Assembly: GCF_000377345.1 (NCBI RefSeq)
Contig: NZ_KB898039.1
Coordinates: 186,001 to 250,000 of the forward strand
Source: Thioalkalivibrio sp. ALJ16
GTDB lineage: Bacteria > Pseudomonadota > Gammaproteobacteria > Ectothiorhodospirales > Ectothiorhodospiraceae
Direction of reading: 5' to 3'
Length of the DNA: 64,000 nucleotides
Under the pieces are notes generated by a model that did no database searches, was not told where the DNA came from, and saw only the letters and a program-made list of their open reading frames with translations. A program made the translations under genes and the position numbers. Shown here piece by piece: positions 22,904 through 33,100 of this stretch. Position 1 is the first letter of the stretch. Each line of letters starts with the position of its first letter.

Positions 22904-24149
22904 GATTCGCAACTTCACCCTGAACTTCGGGCCGCAGCATCCGGCGGCTCATGGTGTGCTGCGCCTGGTGCTGGAGATGGATGGCGAGGTTGTGCAGCGC
23001 GCCGACCCGCATATCGGTCTGCTGCACCGCGGTACCGAGAAGCTCGCCGAGAGCAAGCCGTACAACCAGTCCATCGGCTACATGGACCGCCTCGACTACG
23101 TGTCGATGATGGCCAACGAGCACGGCTACGTGCTCGCCATGGAAAAGCTGCTGGGTATCGAGGCCCCGCTGCGGGCGCAGTACATCCGGGTGATGTTCGA
23201 CGAGATCACCCGCATCCTGAATCACCTGATGTGGCTGGGTGCCCACGCGCTGGATATCGGCGCGATGGCGGTGTTCCTTTACGCCTTCCGCGAGCGCGAG
23301 GACCTGATGGACTGCTACGAGGCGGTCTCCGGTGCGCGCATGCATGCTACCTATTACCGTCCGGGCGGTGTCGCGCGCGACCTGCCGGGCACGATGCCGA
23401 AGTATCAGCCGTCGTCCTGGAAGTCCCAGGAGGTGGTGGACGACCTGAACAAGGTCCGCCAGGGCTCGCTGCTGGACTTCATCGAGGCGTTTACCGAGCG
23501 TTTCCCCGGCTGCGTCGACGAATACGAGACCCTGCTGACTGACAACCGCATCTGGAAGCAGCGCACCGTCGGCATCGGCGTGGTCGATCCCGACCGCGCC
23601 AAGCAGCTGGGCTTTACCGGTCCGATGTTGCGCGGCTCCGGTGTCGAGTGGGACCTGCGCAAGAAGCAGCCCTACGAGGTCTATGACCGCCTCGATTTCG
23701 ATATCCCGGTGGGCGTGAACGGCGACTGCTACGACCGCTACCTGGTGCGCATCGAGGAGATGCGCCAGTCCAACCGCATCATCCGTCAGTGCGTGGACTG
23801 GCTGCGCCAGAATCCGGGCCCGGTGCTGCTGGAGGATCACAAGATTACCCCGCCGAAGCGCGAGGAGATGAAGGCCGACATGGAGGCCCTGATCCACCAC
23901 TTCAAGCTGTTCACCGAGGGCATGTGCCTGCCGGAAGGCGAGGCCTATGCCGCGGTGGAGCATCCGAAGGGCGAGTTCGGGGTGTATCTGGTCTCCGATG
24001 GTTCCAACAAGCCCTATCGTCTGAAGGTCCGTCCGCCGGGTTTTGTGCACCTGTCCGCGCTGGACGAGATGGCGCGCGGCCACATGCTGGCCGATGTGGT
24101 CGCGATCATCGGGACCCAGGACATCGTATTCGGGGAGATCGACCGCTGA
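22896..24149 (+). CDS. nuoD: NADH-quinone oxidoreductase subunit D
   Basis: The 417-residue 49-kDa subunit forms the quinone-binding pocket with NuoB. It starts [20 protein letters not shown] with the quinone-pocket His/His pair, and continues [18 protein letters not shown] and [16 protein letters not shown]. Fe-only hydrogenase-type cysteines are absent, as usual in complex I. AAGGAG precedes the ATG. Its stop overlaps the nuoE start by one base. Confidence 0.97.
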   Translation: MPEIRNFTLNFGPQHPAAHGVLRLVLEMDGEVVQRADPHIGLLHRGTEKLAESKPYNQSIGYMDRLDYVSMMANEHGYVLAMEKLLGIEAPLRAQYIRVMFDEITRILNHLMWLGAHALDIGAMAVFLYAFREREDLMDCYEAVSGARMHATYYRPGGVARDLPGTMPKYQPSSWKSQEVVDDLNKVRQGSLLDFIEAFTERFPGCVDEYETLLTDNRIWKQRTVGIGVVDPDRAKQLGFTGPMLRGSGVEWDLRKKQPYEVYDRLDFDIPVGVNGDCYDRYLVRIEEMRQSNRIIRQCVDWLRQNPGPVLLEDHKITPPKREEMKADMEALIHHFKLFTEGMCLPEGEAYAAVEHPKGEFGVYLVSDGSNKPYRLKVRPPGFVHLSALDEMARGHMLADVVAIIGTQDIVFGEIDR

Positions 24150-24679
24150 TGGCTGCCGAACAGAAAACCGTCGCCTTCCACAGGCCCGCCGGCAAGAAGG
24201 TGGAGCTCAGCGACCACGAGCGTGAAGAGATCGACGCCTGGCTGGCGCGCTATCCCGACGACCAGAAGCGCTCCGCGGTGCTTGGCGCCCTGCGCGCGGT
24301 GCAGCACGAGGACGGCTATCTCTCCACCGCGAAGATGGACGCGGTGGCCGAGTATCTCGGTCTGCCGGCGATTGCGGTGTACGAGGTGGGCTCGTTCTAC
24401 TCGATGTACGAGCTGGAGCCGGTCGGCAAGCACACCATCATGGTGTGCAACAACATCTCCTGCATGCTGCGCGGCTCGGAAGAGATCATCGAGCACCTGG
24501 AGAACCGTCTCGGCATCAAGCTCGGCGAGAGCACGCCGGACGGCAAGTTCTACCTGAAGATGGAAGAGGAATGCCTGGCGGCCTGCTGTGGCGCTCCGAT
24601 GATGCAGGTGGACCACAAGTACTACGAGAATCTCACGCCCGAAAAGGTGGACGAGATCCTCGACGGTCTGGAGAAGTAA
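24149..24679 (+). CDS. nuoE: NADH-quinone oxidoreductase subunit E
   Basis: The 176-residue thioredoxin-like subunit carries the [2Fe-2S] cluster N1a. Ligand cysteines are in VCNNISCML and [12 protein letters not shown]. Upstream [22 protein letters not shown] and [13 protein letters not shown] are family-typical. The start at 24149 is set by one-base coupling to nuoD. Confidence 0.96.
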   Translation: MAAEQKTVAFHRPAGKKVELSDHEREEIDAWLARYPDDQKRSAVLGALRAVQHEDGYLSTAKMDAVAEYLGLPAIAVYEVGSFYSMYELEPVGKHTIMVCNNISCMLRGSEEIIEHLENRLGIKLGESTPDGKFYLKMEEECLAACCGAPMMQVDHKYYENLTPEKVDEILDGLEK

Positions 24680-24680
24680 C

Positions 24681-25961
24681 ATGGCCAACCAGATCTGCTT
24701 TGCGACCCGCTACCTGGACGATCCGGCCTCGCTCGAGACCTACAAGAGCGTCGGCGGCTACCAGGCGCTGGAGAAGGTCTACAAGGGCAAGATGGCCCCC
24801 GAGGACGTGATCGAGGAGGTCAAGGCCTCCAACCTGCGCGGCCGCGGCGGGGCCGGATTCCCGACCGGGCTCAAGTGGTCCTTTATGCCGCGCAATACTC
24901 CCGGGCAGAAGTACATCGTGTGCAACTCGGACGAATCGGAGCCGGGCACCTGCAAGGACCGCGAGATCCTGATGTACAACCCGCATGCCCTGATCGAGGG
25001 CATGGCGATCGCCGGCTACGCGATCGGCGCGACGGTGGGCTACAACTACATGCGCGGCGAGTTCATGGACGAGGTGAACACGCGCTTTACGGCGGCCCTG
25101 AAAGAGGCCTACGACGCCGGTTATCTCGGTAAGGACATCTTCGGTTCCGGGGTCGATTTCGATCTCCACCCGTCGCTGGGCGCCGGCGCCTACATCTGCG
25201 GCGAGGAGACGGCCCTGCTGGAGTCGCTGGAGGGCAAGAAGGGCCAGCCACGCTTCAAGCCGCCGTTCCCGGCCAACTACGGCCTGTACGGCAAGCCGAC
25301 CACGATCAACAACACCGAGTCGCTTGCCTCGATCCCGGCGATCATCCGCAACGGCGGGCAGTGGTTCGCCGACCTGGGGGTGCCCAAGTCCGGTGGCGAG
25401 AAGCTGTTCTCCGTCTCCGGGCACGTGAACAAGCCAGGCAACTTCGAGATCCCGCTGGGCACGCCGTTCAAGGATCTGCTGGAGATGGCCGGAGGCGTCC
25501 TGAACGGGCGCAAGCTGAAGGCGGTGATCCCGGGCGGTTCCTCGGTGCCGGTGGTCCCGGGTGATGTGATGCTGAAGGCCAACATGGACTTTGACTCCAT
25601 CGCCCACGCCGGTTCGATGCTGGGCTCCGGCGCGGTGATCGTGATGGACGAGACCGCCGACATGGTCAAGGCCCTGCAGCGCATCTCGCGCTTCTACTTC
25701 TCCGAGTCCTGCGGCCAGTGCACGCCCTGCCGCGAGGGGACCGGCTGGCTCTACCGCATGCTGACCCGCATCGTGGAAGGCCAGGGCCGTCCCGAGGATC
25801 TGGAACGCCTGGACGACGTGGCCAGCAAGATCGAAGGGCATACCATCTGCGCCCTGGGTGATGCCGCCGCGATGCCGGTGCGCAGCTTCATCAAGCATTT
25901 CCGCCACGAATTCGAATACTACATCCAGCACGGTCGGAGCTCTGTGGCAGACGCCGCCTGA
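24681..25961 (+). CDS. nuoF: NADH-quinone oxidoreductase subunit F
   Basis: The 426-residue flavoprotein is the NADH entry site. NADH/FMN motifs: [31 protein letters not shown] and [19 protein letters not shown]. Cluster N3 ligands are in [16 protein letters not shown] and the late [15 protein letters not shown]. It starts one base after nuoE ends, with GGAG upstream. Confidence 0.97.
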   Translation: MANQICFATRYLDDPASLETYKSVGGYQALEKVYKGKMAPEDVIEEVKASNLRGRGGAGFPTGLKWSFMPRNTPGQKYIVCNSDESEPGTCKDREILMYNPHALIEGMAIAGYAIGATVGYNYMRGEFMDEVNTRFTAALKEAYDAGYLGKDIFGSGVDFDLHPSLGAGAYICGEETALLESLEGKKGQPRFKPPFPANYGLYGKPTTINNTESLASIPAIIRNGGQWFADLGVPKSGGEKLFSVSGHVNKPGNFEIPLGTPFKDLLEMAGGVLNGRKLKAVIPGGSSVPVVPGDVMLKANMDFDSIAHAGSMLGSGAVIVMDETADMVKALQRISRFYFSESCGQCTPCREGTGWLYRMLTRIVEGQGRPEDLERLDDVASKIEGHTICALGDAAAMPVRSFIKHFRHEFEYYIQHGRSSVADAA

Positions 25962-25993
25962 AGCCCCCCGCGCACCCGCAGCAGGAATCGAGC

Positions 25994-28393
25994 ATGAGTC
26001 AGGATCAGAAGCAGGATCTGGTCAGCATCGAGATTGACGGCCGCACGATCGAGGCGCCCAAGGGCGCCATGCTGATCGACGTGGCGGACGATGCCGATAT
26101 CCGCATTCCGCGGTTTTGCTACCACAAGAAGCTGTCGGTGGCGGCGAACTGCCGTATGTGTCTGGTCGAGGTGGAGAAGGCGCCCAAGCCGCTCCCCGCC
26201 TGCGCGACCCCGGTCATGGACGGGATGAAGGTCTACACCCAGTCTCCGCTGGCGCTGCGCGCGCAGAAGGGGACGATGGAGTTCCTGCTGATCAACCACC
26301 CGCTGGACTGCCCGATCTGCGACCAGGGTGGCGAGTGCGAACTGCAGGACGTGGCCATGGGCTACGGCGAGAGTGTGTCCACCTACACCGAAGCCAAGCG
26401 CGTGGTGAAGGACAAGGATATCGGTCCGCTGATCGAGACCGAGATGACCCGCTGCATCCACTGCACCCGCTGCGTGCGCTTCGGCGAGGAGATCGCCGGG
26501 GTGCGCGAACTGGGCGCGACCGGGCGCGGCGAGCATATGCGCATCGGCACCTACGTCGAAAAGACCGTCGCCCACGAGCTGTCCGGCAACGTGATCGACC
26601 TGTGCCCGGTGGGTGCGCTCACTGCGAAGCCGTCGCGCTACGGCGCCCGGGCCTGGGAATACGCCCAGGCGGCGAGCATCGGCGGCCACGATGCGGTGGG
26701 CTCCAATCTCTACGTGCATACCGACAACGGCCGCGCGATGCGAGTCGTACCGCGCGAGAACGAGGCCGTCAACGAGACATGGATCTCCGACCGCGACCGG
26801 TTCAGCTACGCCGGCCTGTACGCCGAGGACCGCCTGACCCGCCCGCGCATCAAGGTCGACGGGCACTGGCAGGAGGTCTCCTGGGAAACCGCACTGAGCT
26901 ACGCGGTGGAAGGCCTCAAGGAGGTCGCCCCGGAACGCATCGGTGCGTTGCTGTCGGCCTCGCTTTCCCTCGAGGAGCACTACCTGGCGCAGAAGGTCCT
27001 GCGCGGCATGGGCGTGGTCGATATCGATCATCGCGTGAACCAGCGCGACTTCCGTGACGAGGCCGCGGCCCCGCTGTTCCCCTATCTGGGCGCCGCCATC
27101 GGCGACCTGGAGACGGCCGGGGCGGTGCTCTTGGTCGGCTGCAACCCGCGCCGCGAGCAGCCGCTGATCGCCCACCGCCTGCGCAAGGCCGCCTCGCGCG
27201 GCGCCGAGGTGTTCCTGGTCAATGACATGCTGCTGGACCTGACCTACCCGGTGCAGGCCCAGCTGGTGGGCAGCGAGCGCGACCAGGTCCTGGCGCTGGC
27301 CGGGATCGCTGGTCAGATCGCGGCCGCCGGCAAGGCGCTGCCGAAGAAACTGGAAAAGGTCGTCAAGGCCGCCGAGACCGATGACGCCGAGACCCGCGAG
27401 GCCTTCGAGCGTGCTGCACGCGCATTGCTGGAGGGCACCCAGGGGCACGTGCTGCTGGGTGCAGGTGCCATCAACGGCCCGGCTTTCGCGACCCTGCGTG
27501 CCCTGGCCGGGTGGATCGCGAAACACACCGGAGCGAGCCTCGGTTATCTGCCGCAGGGTGCCAGCGCCGCCGGTGCCTGGCTGGCTGGCGTGCTCCCGCA
27601 CCGGGGGCCGGCCGGGTCCGAGGTCGATCGCGCCGGCGTCGATGCCGCCAGCATGCTGGAGCAGGGACGCGACGCCTTCGTGATCGCCGGGCTGGAGCCC
27701 GGCCGCGATGGCGCCGATCCAGTCGCATTCCGCCACGCGCTGGAACGTGCCGGTCTGGTGGTCGCCCTGAACAGTTTCTCCAGCCCGGAGCTGGAGGCGG
27801 TCGCCGACGTGCTGCTGCCGATCGCAACCAGCTTCGAGCATTCCGGTACCTTCGTGAACGCCGAGGGCCGCTGGCAGAGCTTCCGTGCCGCGGCGCGGGC
27901 GCCGGAGGATGCCCGCCCCGGCTGGAAGGTCTGGCGTGTGCTCGGCAATCTGCTCGAGCAGAGCGGCTTCGACTACCTGGATTCCCCGGCCGTGCGCGAC
28001 GAGCTGAAGGCACAGCTGGCCGGCGCCAGCTTCGATACCGGCGTCAACCTGAACAAGGTGCACGTGGAACTGCCCGAGGCCGCGCCCGCGGACGGGCTGC
28101 ACCGGGTGCAGGCGGCGGCGCTGTACAGCGGCGACCCGCTCGTACGCCGGGCGGCTCCGCTGCAGTCCAGCCCGGAGGGCCAGCTGGCCGAGAGCGTGCT
28201 GGTGCATCCGCAGTCGGCCGCGGGCCACGCCCACGGTAGCCGGGTCCGCCTGCGTCAGGGCAAGGCCGAGACCGAGCTGACCCTGCTGCTGGACGATGCC
28301 GTGCCGCCTGGCCTCGCCGTGACCTTCGCGGGTTCGGCCGCCATGGGGGAACTGGGCCTGCCGAATACCCCCGTCGTGCTGGCGCGGGCCTGA
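25994..28393 (+). CDS. nuoG: NADH-quinone oxidoreductase subunit G
   Basis: The 799-residue iron-sulfur subunit has, in order: a plant-type [2Fe-2S] domain (RIPRFCYHKKLSVAANCRMCLVEV in pieces), a [4Fe-4S] site in DCPICDQGGECELQDVAMGYG, a four-Cys site in MTRCIHCTRCVRFGEEIAG with the later IDLCPVGALTAKP, then a degenerate molybdopterin-oxidoreductase-like domain. The C-terminal third is Ala-rich and poorly conserved, normal for NuoG. Confidence 0.95.
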   Translation: MSQDQKQDLVSIEIDGRTIEAPKGAMLIDVADDADIRIPRFCYHKKLSVAANCRMCLVEVEKAPKPLPACATPVMDGMKVYTQSPLALRAQKGTMEFLLINHPLDCPICDQGGECELQDVAMGYGESVSTYTEAKRVVKDKDIGPLIETEMTRCIHCTRCVRFGEEIAGVRELGATGRGEHMRIGTYVEKTVAHELSGNVIDLCPVGALTAKPSRYGARAWEYAQAASIGGHDAVGSNLYVHTDNGRAMRVVPRENEAVNETWISDRDRFSYAGLYAEDRLTRPRIKVDGHWQEVSWETALSYAVEGLKEVAPERIGALLSASLSLEEHYLAQKVLRGMGVVDIDHRVNQRDFRDEAAAPLFPYLGAAIGDLETAGAVLLVGCNPRREQPLIAHRLRKAASRGAEVFLVNDMLLDLTYPVQAQLVGSERDQVLALAGIAGQIAAAGKALPKKLEKVVKAAETDDAETREAFERAARALLEGTQGHVLLGAGAINGPAFATLRALAGWIAKHTGASLGYLPQGASAAGAWLAGVLPHRGPAGSEVDRAGVDAASMLEQGRDAFVIAGLEPGRDGADPVAFRHALERAGLVVALNSFSSPELEAVADVLLPIATSFEHSGTFVNAEGRWQSFRAAARAPEDARPGWKVWRVLGNLLEQSGFDYLDSPAVRDELKAQLAGASFDTGVNLNKVHVELPEAAPADGLHRVQAAALYSGDPLVRRAAPLQSSPEGQLAESVLVHPQSAAGHAHGSRVRLRQGKAETELTLLLDDAVPPGLAVTFAGSAAMGELGLPNTPVVLARA

Positions 28394-28404
28394 GGGATTA
28401 AGAC

Positions 28405-29469
28405 ATGTTCGACTGGATGATGAACTTCTTCTACAGCCTGCCGACGGTGATGCAGATCCTGATCGGCATTCAGCTGATCGTGATCCCGCTGATGCTGGCC
28501 GTGGCCTACACCACCTTTGCCGAGCGCAAGGTGATCGGCTATGCGCATGTGCGCATCGGGCCGAACCGAGTGGGTCCGCGCGGCTGGCTGCAGCCGATTG
28601 CGGATGCGCTGAAGCTGCTGACCAAGGAAGTGATCGTCCCGACCAACGCCAACCGCTTCCTGTTCCTGAGCGCCCCGGTGCTGACCATCGCCCCGGCGCT
28701 GGCCGCCTGGGCGGTGATCCCGTTCTTCGACGGTGGTGCCCTGGCCAACGTCAACGCCGGCCTGCTGTATCTGCTGGCGCTGACCTCCCTGGGCGTTTAC
28801 GGGATCATCATCGCCGGCTGGGCCTCGAACTCGAAGTACGCGCTGCTGGGCTCGCTGCGCTCGGCCGCGCAGCTGGTGTCCTACGAGATCGCGATGGGCT
28901 TTGCCCTGGTCGGCGTGCTGATGGCGGCCGGCACGCTGAACGTGGGCGGCATCATCGAGGCGCAGTCGGGCAGCATGTATCACTGGTTCCTGCTGCCGCT
29001 GCTGCCGCTGTTCTTCGTGTACTTCATCTCCGGGGTCGCCGAGACCAACCGCGCGCCGTTCGACGTGGCCGAGGGCGAGTCCGAGATCGTGGCCGGCTTC
29101 CATGTCGAGTATTCGGGCATGGCTTTTGCCGTGTTCTTCCTGGCCGAGTACGCGAACATGATCCTGATCTCGGCCCTGACCGCGATCCTGTTCCTCGGCG
29201 GCTGGCTGTCGCCGTTCCAGGGGATCCTGCCTCAGGCCGCGTTCGATCTGCCGGTGATCGGCTCGCTGCTGGATCACGGCATCCACTGGTTCCTGTTCAA
29301 GACCGCCATCTTCCTGTTTGCCTTTTTGTGGTTCCGCGCCACCTTCCCGCGCTATCGCTATGACCAGATCATGCGGCTGGGCTGGAAGGTGCTGATCCCG
29401 GTGACCATCGTCTGGCTGTTCGTCGAGGGCGTGCTGGTCGCGTTCAACGTCGGCCCGTGGTTCGCATGA
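28405..29469 (+). CDS. nuoH: NADH-quinone oxidoreductase subunit H
   Basis: The 354-residue membrane subunit with about eight helices couples quinone reduction to the pump arm. Signature regions: [21 protein letters not shown] (quinone-channel loop), [19 protein letters not shown], and [36 protein letters not shown] read in pieces, with the acidic residues of the E-channel. Confidence 0.97.
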   Translation: MFDWMMNFFYSLPTVMQILIGIQLIVIPLMLAVAYTTFAERKVIGYAHVRIGPNRVGPRGWLQPIADALKLLTKEVIVPTNANRFLFLSAPVLTIAPALAAWAVIPFFDGGALANVNAGLLYLLALTSLGVYGIIIAGWASNSKYALLGSLRSAAQLVSYEIAMGFALVGVLMAAGTLNVGGIIEAQSGSMYHWFLLPLLPLFFVYFISGVAETNRAPFDVAEGESEIVAGFHVEYSGMAFAVFFLAEYANMILISALTAILFLGGWLSPFQGILPQAAFDLPVIGSLLDHGIHWFLFKTAIFLFAFLWFRATFPRYRYDQIMRLGWKVLIPVTIVWLFVEGVLVAFNVGPWFA

Positions 29470-29479
29470 GGAGTTCGTG

Positions 29480-29968
29480 ATGAAAGCGATGCGCCGTTTC
29501 TTCAAGAGTTTCCTGTTCTATGAACTGCTGCTGGGGCTGCGCCTGACAGGGCGCTACCTGCTGAGCCGCAAGTTCACGGTGCAGTACCCGGACGAAAAGA
29601 CTCCGATGTCGCCGCGCTTCCGCGGCCTGCATGCGCTGCGCCGTTATCCGAACGGCGAGGAGCGCTGCATCGCCTGCAAGCTGTGCGAGGCGGTGTGCCC
29701 GGCACTGGCGATCACCATCGATTCCGAGGAGCGCGCGGACGGTACGCGCCGCACCACGCGCTACGACATCGACCTGTTCAAGTGCATCTTCTGCGGCTTC
29801 TGCGAGGAGGCCTGTCCGGTGGACTCCATCGTCGAGACGCACATCTTCGAATACCACTTCGAGAACCGGGGCGAGCAGATCATGACCAAGGACAAGCTCC
29901 TGGCCATTGGTGACCGCTTCGAGAACGAGATCGCCAAGGCGCGGGCGATTGACGCCCCGTACCGGTAA
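29480..29968 (+). CDS. nuoI: NADH-quinone oxidoreductase subunit I
   Basis: The 162-residue ferredoxin-like subunit carries clusters N6a and N6b: [16 protein letters not shown] and [18 protein letters not shown]. The start at 29480 has AGGAG seven bases upstream; a GTG at 29477 is one codon earlier. Confidence 0.97.
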   Translation: MKAMRRFFKSFLFYELLLGLRLTGRYLLSRKFTVQYPDEKTPMSPRFRGLHALRRYPNGEERCIACKLCEAVCPALAITIDSEERADGTRRTTRYDIDLFKCIFCGFCEEACPVDSIVETHIFEYHFENRGEQIMTKDKLLAIGDRFENEIAKARAIDAPYR

Positions 29969-29983
29969 CGCAGGGACCGCATC

Positions 29984-30637
29984 ATGACCTTCGAACTGAT
30001 TCTCTTCTACGCGTTCGGCGCGATCCTGCTCGGGGCCGCGCTGGCCATGATCAGCGTGCGCAACCCGGTGCACGCCGCGCTATTCCTGGTCGTCTGCTTT
30101 GTCGCGGCCGCGGCGATCTGGCTGCTGGCGGAGGCGGAGTTCCTCGGCATCGTGCTGGTGCTGGTCTACGTCGGCGCGGTGATGGTGCTGTTCCTGTTCG
30201 TAGTGATGATGCTCGACATCAACCTCGCCAAGCTGCGCGAGGGCTTCACCGAGTACCTGCCGGTGGGCGTCGTGGTGGCGGCGGCCATGGCCACGGTCCT
30301 GGTGCTGGTGATTACGCGCTACATCACCATGGAGGTTCCGGAGCGCGCCGGTCCGGAGTACGCCAACACCGAGGCCCTGGGCGCGATCCTCTACACCGAA
30401 TACGTGTATCCGTTCGAGATCGCGGCGGTGATCCTGCTGGTGGCGATCATCGCGGCGATCTCGCTGACCATGCGCAAGCGCCCGGACAACAAGTCGATCG
30501 ACCCGGGCCAGCAGATGGCGGTGTCGCGCGAGGGCCGCGTGCGCATGGTCTCCATGCCGTCCGAGAAGAAGAGGGCGCCGCGCCGGAGTGCGCAGGGCTC
30601 CGGCAGTGGCGCGTCGGATGACGACGCCTCCAAGTAG
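29984..30637 (+). CDS. nuoJ: NADH-quinone oxidoreductase subunit J
   Basis: The 217-residue membrane subunit has five helices; AEFLGIVLVLVYVGAVMVLFLFVVMMLD is the conserved third helix with its pi-bulge region. The C-terminal tail after residue 165 is hydrophilic and basic (SEKKRAPRRSAQGSGSG), an extension relative to E. coli NuoJ. Confidence 0.95.
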   Translation: MTFELILFYAFGAILLGAALAMISVRNPVHAALFLVVCFVAAAAIWLLAEAEFLGIVLVLVYVGAVMVLFLFVVMMLDINLAKLREGFTEYLPVGVVVAAAMATVLVLVITRYITMEVPERAGPEYANTEALGAILYTEYVYPFEIAAVILLVAIIAAISLTMRKRPDNKSIDPGQQMAVSREGRVRMVSMPSEKKRAPRRSAQGSGSGASDDDASK

Positions 30638-30735
30638 CAACCGAGTGAAATCCCAGTAATGGACATCCCGGCTACGGGCCGGGACCCGGACACCGGGGGT
30701 GGCAGGCCGCCCCCGAAAGAACTCAGGGCTAGAAC
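30638..30735 (+). other. nuoJ-nuoK spacer with a small hairpin
   Basis: This is the longest gap inside the nuo operon (98 bases). CCCGGC (30667-30672) and GCCGGG (30678-30683) form a six-base stem with a five-base loop. There is no T tract, so it is not a terminator. It may set mRNA stability or nothing at all. Confidence 0.4.
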
Positions 30736-31041
30736 ATGATTACGCTAGAGCACTACCTGGTGCTGGCCGCGCTGCTGTTTTCCATCAGCGTGGCCGGGAT
30801 CTTCCTGAACCGGAAAAACGTGATCGTGCTGTTGATGTGCATCGAGCTGATGCTGCTCGCGGTGAACATCAACTTCATTGCCTTTTCGTTCTTCCTGCAG
30901 GACCTCGCGGGCCAGGTGTTCGTGTTCTTCATCCTGACCGTCGCCGCGGCCGAGGCGGCCATCGGCCTCGCCATCCTGGTGTTGCTGTTCCGTAACCGCG
31001 GAACCATCAACGTCCAGGATCTGGACGCAATGAAGGGATAA
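30736..31041 (+). CDS. nuoK: NADH-quinone oxidoreductase subunit K
   Basis: The 101-residue three-helix antiporter-like subunit shows the two essential membrane glutamates in [20 protein letters not shown] and in [22 protein letters not shown] precedes the ATG. Confidence 0.97.
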   Translation: MITLEHYLVLAALLFSISVAGIFLNRKNVIVLLMCIELMLLAVNINFIAFSFFLQDLAGQVFVFFILTVAAAEAAIGLAILVLLFRNRGTINVQDLDAMKG

Positions 31042-31047
31042 CGGGCC

Positions 31048-33048
31048 ATGGATACGATTTATCTACTCATCGTTCTGGCGCCACTGTTCGGCGCCATCGC
31101 CGCCGGCCTGTTCGGCCGCCAGATCGGCCGCACCGGGGCGCATACGGTCACCATCCTGGGGGTGGCGATCTCGTTCATCCTGTCCGTGGTGGTGTTCTGG
31201 GCCCACGTGTTCGGTGATGCCGGGATTTATAACGAGACCGTCTACACCTGGATGGTCTCCGACGGCATCCATTTCGAAGTCGGGTTCCTGGTCGACAACC
31301 TGACCGCGATGATGATGCTGGTGGTCACCTTCGTCTCGCTGATGGTGCACATCTACACCATCGGCTACATGAAGGACGATCCGGGCTACCAGCGCTTCTT
31401 CGCCTACATCTCGCTGTTCACCTTCTCGATGCTGATGCTGGTGATGGCGAACAACTTCATGCAGTTGTTCTTCGGCTGGGAGGCCGTGGGGCTGGTTTCC
31501 TACCTGCTGATCGGCTTCTGGTACAAGCGCCCGACTGCGACCTACGCCAACATGAAGGCGTTCATCGTGAACCGCGTGGGGGACTTCGGTTTCCTGATCG
31601 GGATTGCCGCGCTGGTGTTCTATGCCGGCAGCCTGAACTACACCGAGGTGTTCGCCGAAGCCGAGTCGATGCGGGATGCGACCATCACCATCTGGCCGGG
31701 CTGGACCTTCGGTCTGCTGGATCTGGCGCTGATCTTCCTGTTCATCGGTGCGATGGGCAAGTCCGCGCAGGTGCCGCTGCACGTCTGGCTGCCGGACTCC
31801 ATGGAGGGCCCGACCCCGATCTCCGCGCTGATCCACGCGGCGACCATGGTGACCGCGGGCATCTTCATGGTGGCGCGCATGTCGCCGCTGTACGAGTTCT
31901 CCGTGGCGGCGCTGTCGTTCATCCTGATCATCGGGGCGATCACCGCGTTCTTCATGGGCCTGATCGGGCTCGTCCAGAACGACATCAAGCGGGTGGTCGC
32001 GTACTCCACGCTGTCGCAGCTCGGCTACATGACCGTCGCGCTGGGGGCCTCGGCCTACGCCGCCGGCCTGTTCCACCTGATGACGCACGCCTTCTTCAAG
32101 GCGCTGCTGTTCCTGGCCGCAGGCTCGGTGATCATCGCGATGCACCACCTGCAGGACATGCGGGCGATGGGCGGGCTGCGCCGGCACATGCCGGTCACCT
32201 ACGTGACCGCGCTGATCGGGTCGCTGGCGCTGATCGGGTTCCCGTTCTTCTCCGGGTTCTTCTCCAAGGACGCGATCATCGAGGCGGTCGGGTACTCGCA
32301 GATCCCGGGGGCGACCTTTGCCTACTGGCTGGTGCTGGCAGGGGTGTTCGTGACCGCGCTGTACACCTTCCGCATGTTCTTCATGGTGTTCCATGGCGAG
32401 GAGCGCTATGACCAGGCGCACAAGTACATGCCGGATCATGGTGACGATGACGACGACCATCACCACGACCATGGGCCGCTGCAGCCGAAGGAGTCGCCGT
32501 GGGTGGTGACCGTCCCGCTGGTTCTGCTGGCGATCCCGTCGGTGGTGGCGGGTTACTTCATCGGCCCGATGCTGTTCGGCGACTTCTTCGCCGAAGCCCT
32601 GTTCGTGCTGCCCGAGCAGGATGTGCTGGCGACCAAGGGCGAGACCTACACCGGGGTGATCGCCTTCGTCCTGCATGGCCTGATGCTGCCCGCGTTCTGG
32701 CTGGCCATGGCCGGTCTGGGCACAGCCTGGTACCTGTACATGAAGCGGCCCGAGCTGCCGGGCGTGATCGCAGAGCGGCTGAAGCTGGGCGTGCGCATCC
32801 TCGAAGACAAGTACGGCTTCGACCGCTTCAACGACTGGTTCTTCGCCGGCGGGACCGTCCGCCTGGGCCGCGCGCTGTGGCGCTATGGTGATGCGCTGAT
32901 CATCGACGGCCTGCTGGTCAATGGCACCGCGCGCTCGATCGGCTGGATCTCGGCACGCATCCGCCACATGCAGTCCGGTTTCCTCTACCACTACGCGTTC
33001 GTGATGATCATCGGCCTGCTGGTCCTGATGTTCGCCTACGTGATCTGA
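31048..33048 (+). CDS. nuoL: NADH-quinone oxidoreductase subunit L
   Basis: The 666-residue distal antiporter-like pump subunit has about 16 helices and the lateral C-terminal helix. Conserved stretches: NNFMQLFFGWEAVGLVSYLL (key Glu), MGKSAQVPLHVWLPDSMEGP (key Lys) and ALIHAATMVTAGIFMVAR. Between helices, residues about 462-475 form a cytoplasmic loop of consecutive Asp and His (GDDDDDHHHDHG), unusual in density. Confidence 0.97.
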   Translation: MDTIYLLIVLAPLFGAIAAGLFGRQIGRTGAHTVTILGVAISFILSVVVFWAHVFGDAGIYNETVYTWMVSDGIHFEVGFLVDNLTAMMMLVVTFVSLMVHIYTIGYMKDDPGYQRFFAYISLFTFSMLMLVMANNFMQLFFGWEAVGLVSYLLIGFWYKRPTATYANMKAFIVNRVGDFGFLIGIAALVFYAGSLNYTEVFAEAESMRDATITIWPGWTFGLLDLALIFLFIGAMGKSAQVPLHVWLPDSMEGPTPISALIHAATMVTAGIFMVARMSPLYEFSVAALSFILIIGAITAFFMGLIGLVQNDIKRVVAYSTLSQLGYMTVALGASAYAAGLFHLMTHAFFKALLFLAAGSVIIAMHHLQDMRAMGGLRRHMPVTYVTALIGSLALIGFPFFSGFFSKDAIIEAVGYSQIPGATFAYWLVLAGVFVTALYTFRMFFMVFHGEERYDQAHKYMPDHGDDDDDHHHDHGPLQPKESPWVVTVPLVLLAIPSVVAGYFIGPMLFGDFFAEALFVLPEQDVLATKGETYTGVIAFVLHGLMLPAFWLAMAGLGTAWYLYMKRPELPGVIAERLKLGVRILEDKYGFDRFNDWFFAGGTVRLGRALWRYGDALIIDGLLVNGTARSIGWISARIRHMQSGFLYHYAFVMIIGLLVLMFAYVI

Positions 33049-33100
33049 GCGGCTTCGACACCCATGCGCTCGAAGCCCATCGCTGTTTCAAGGAACGACC

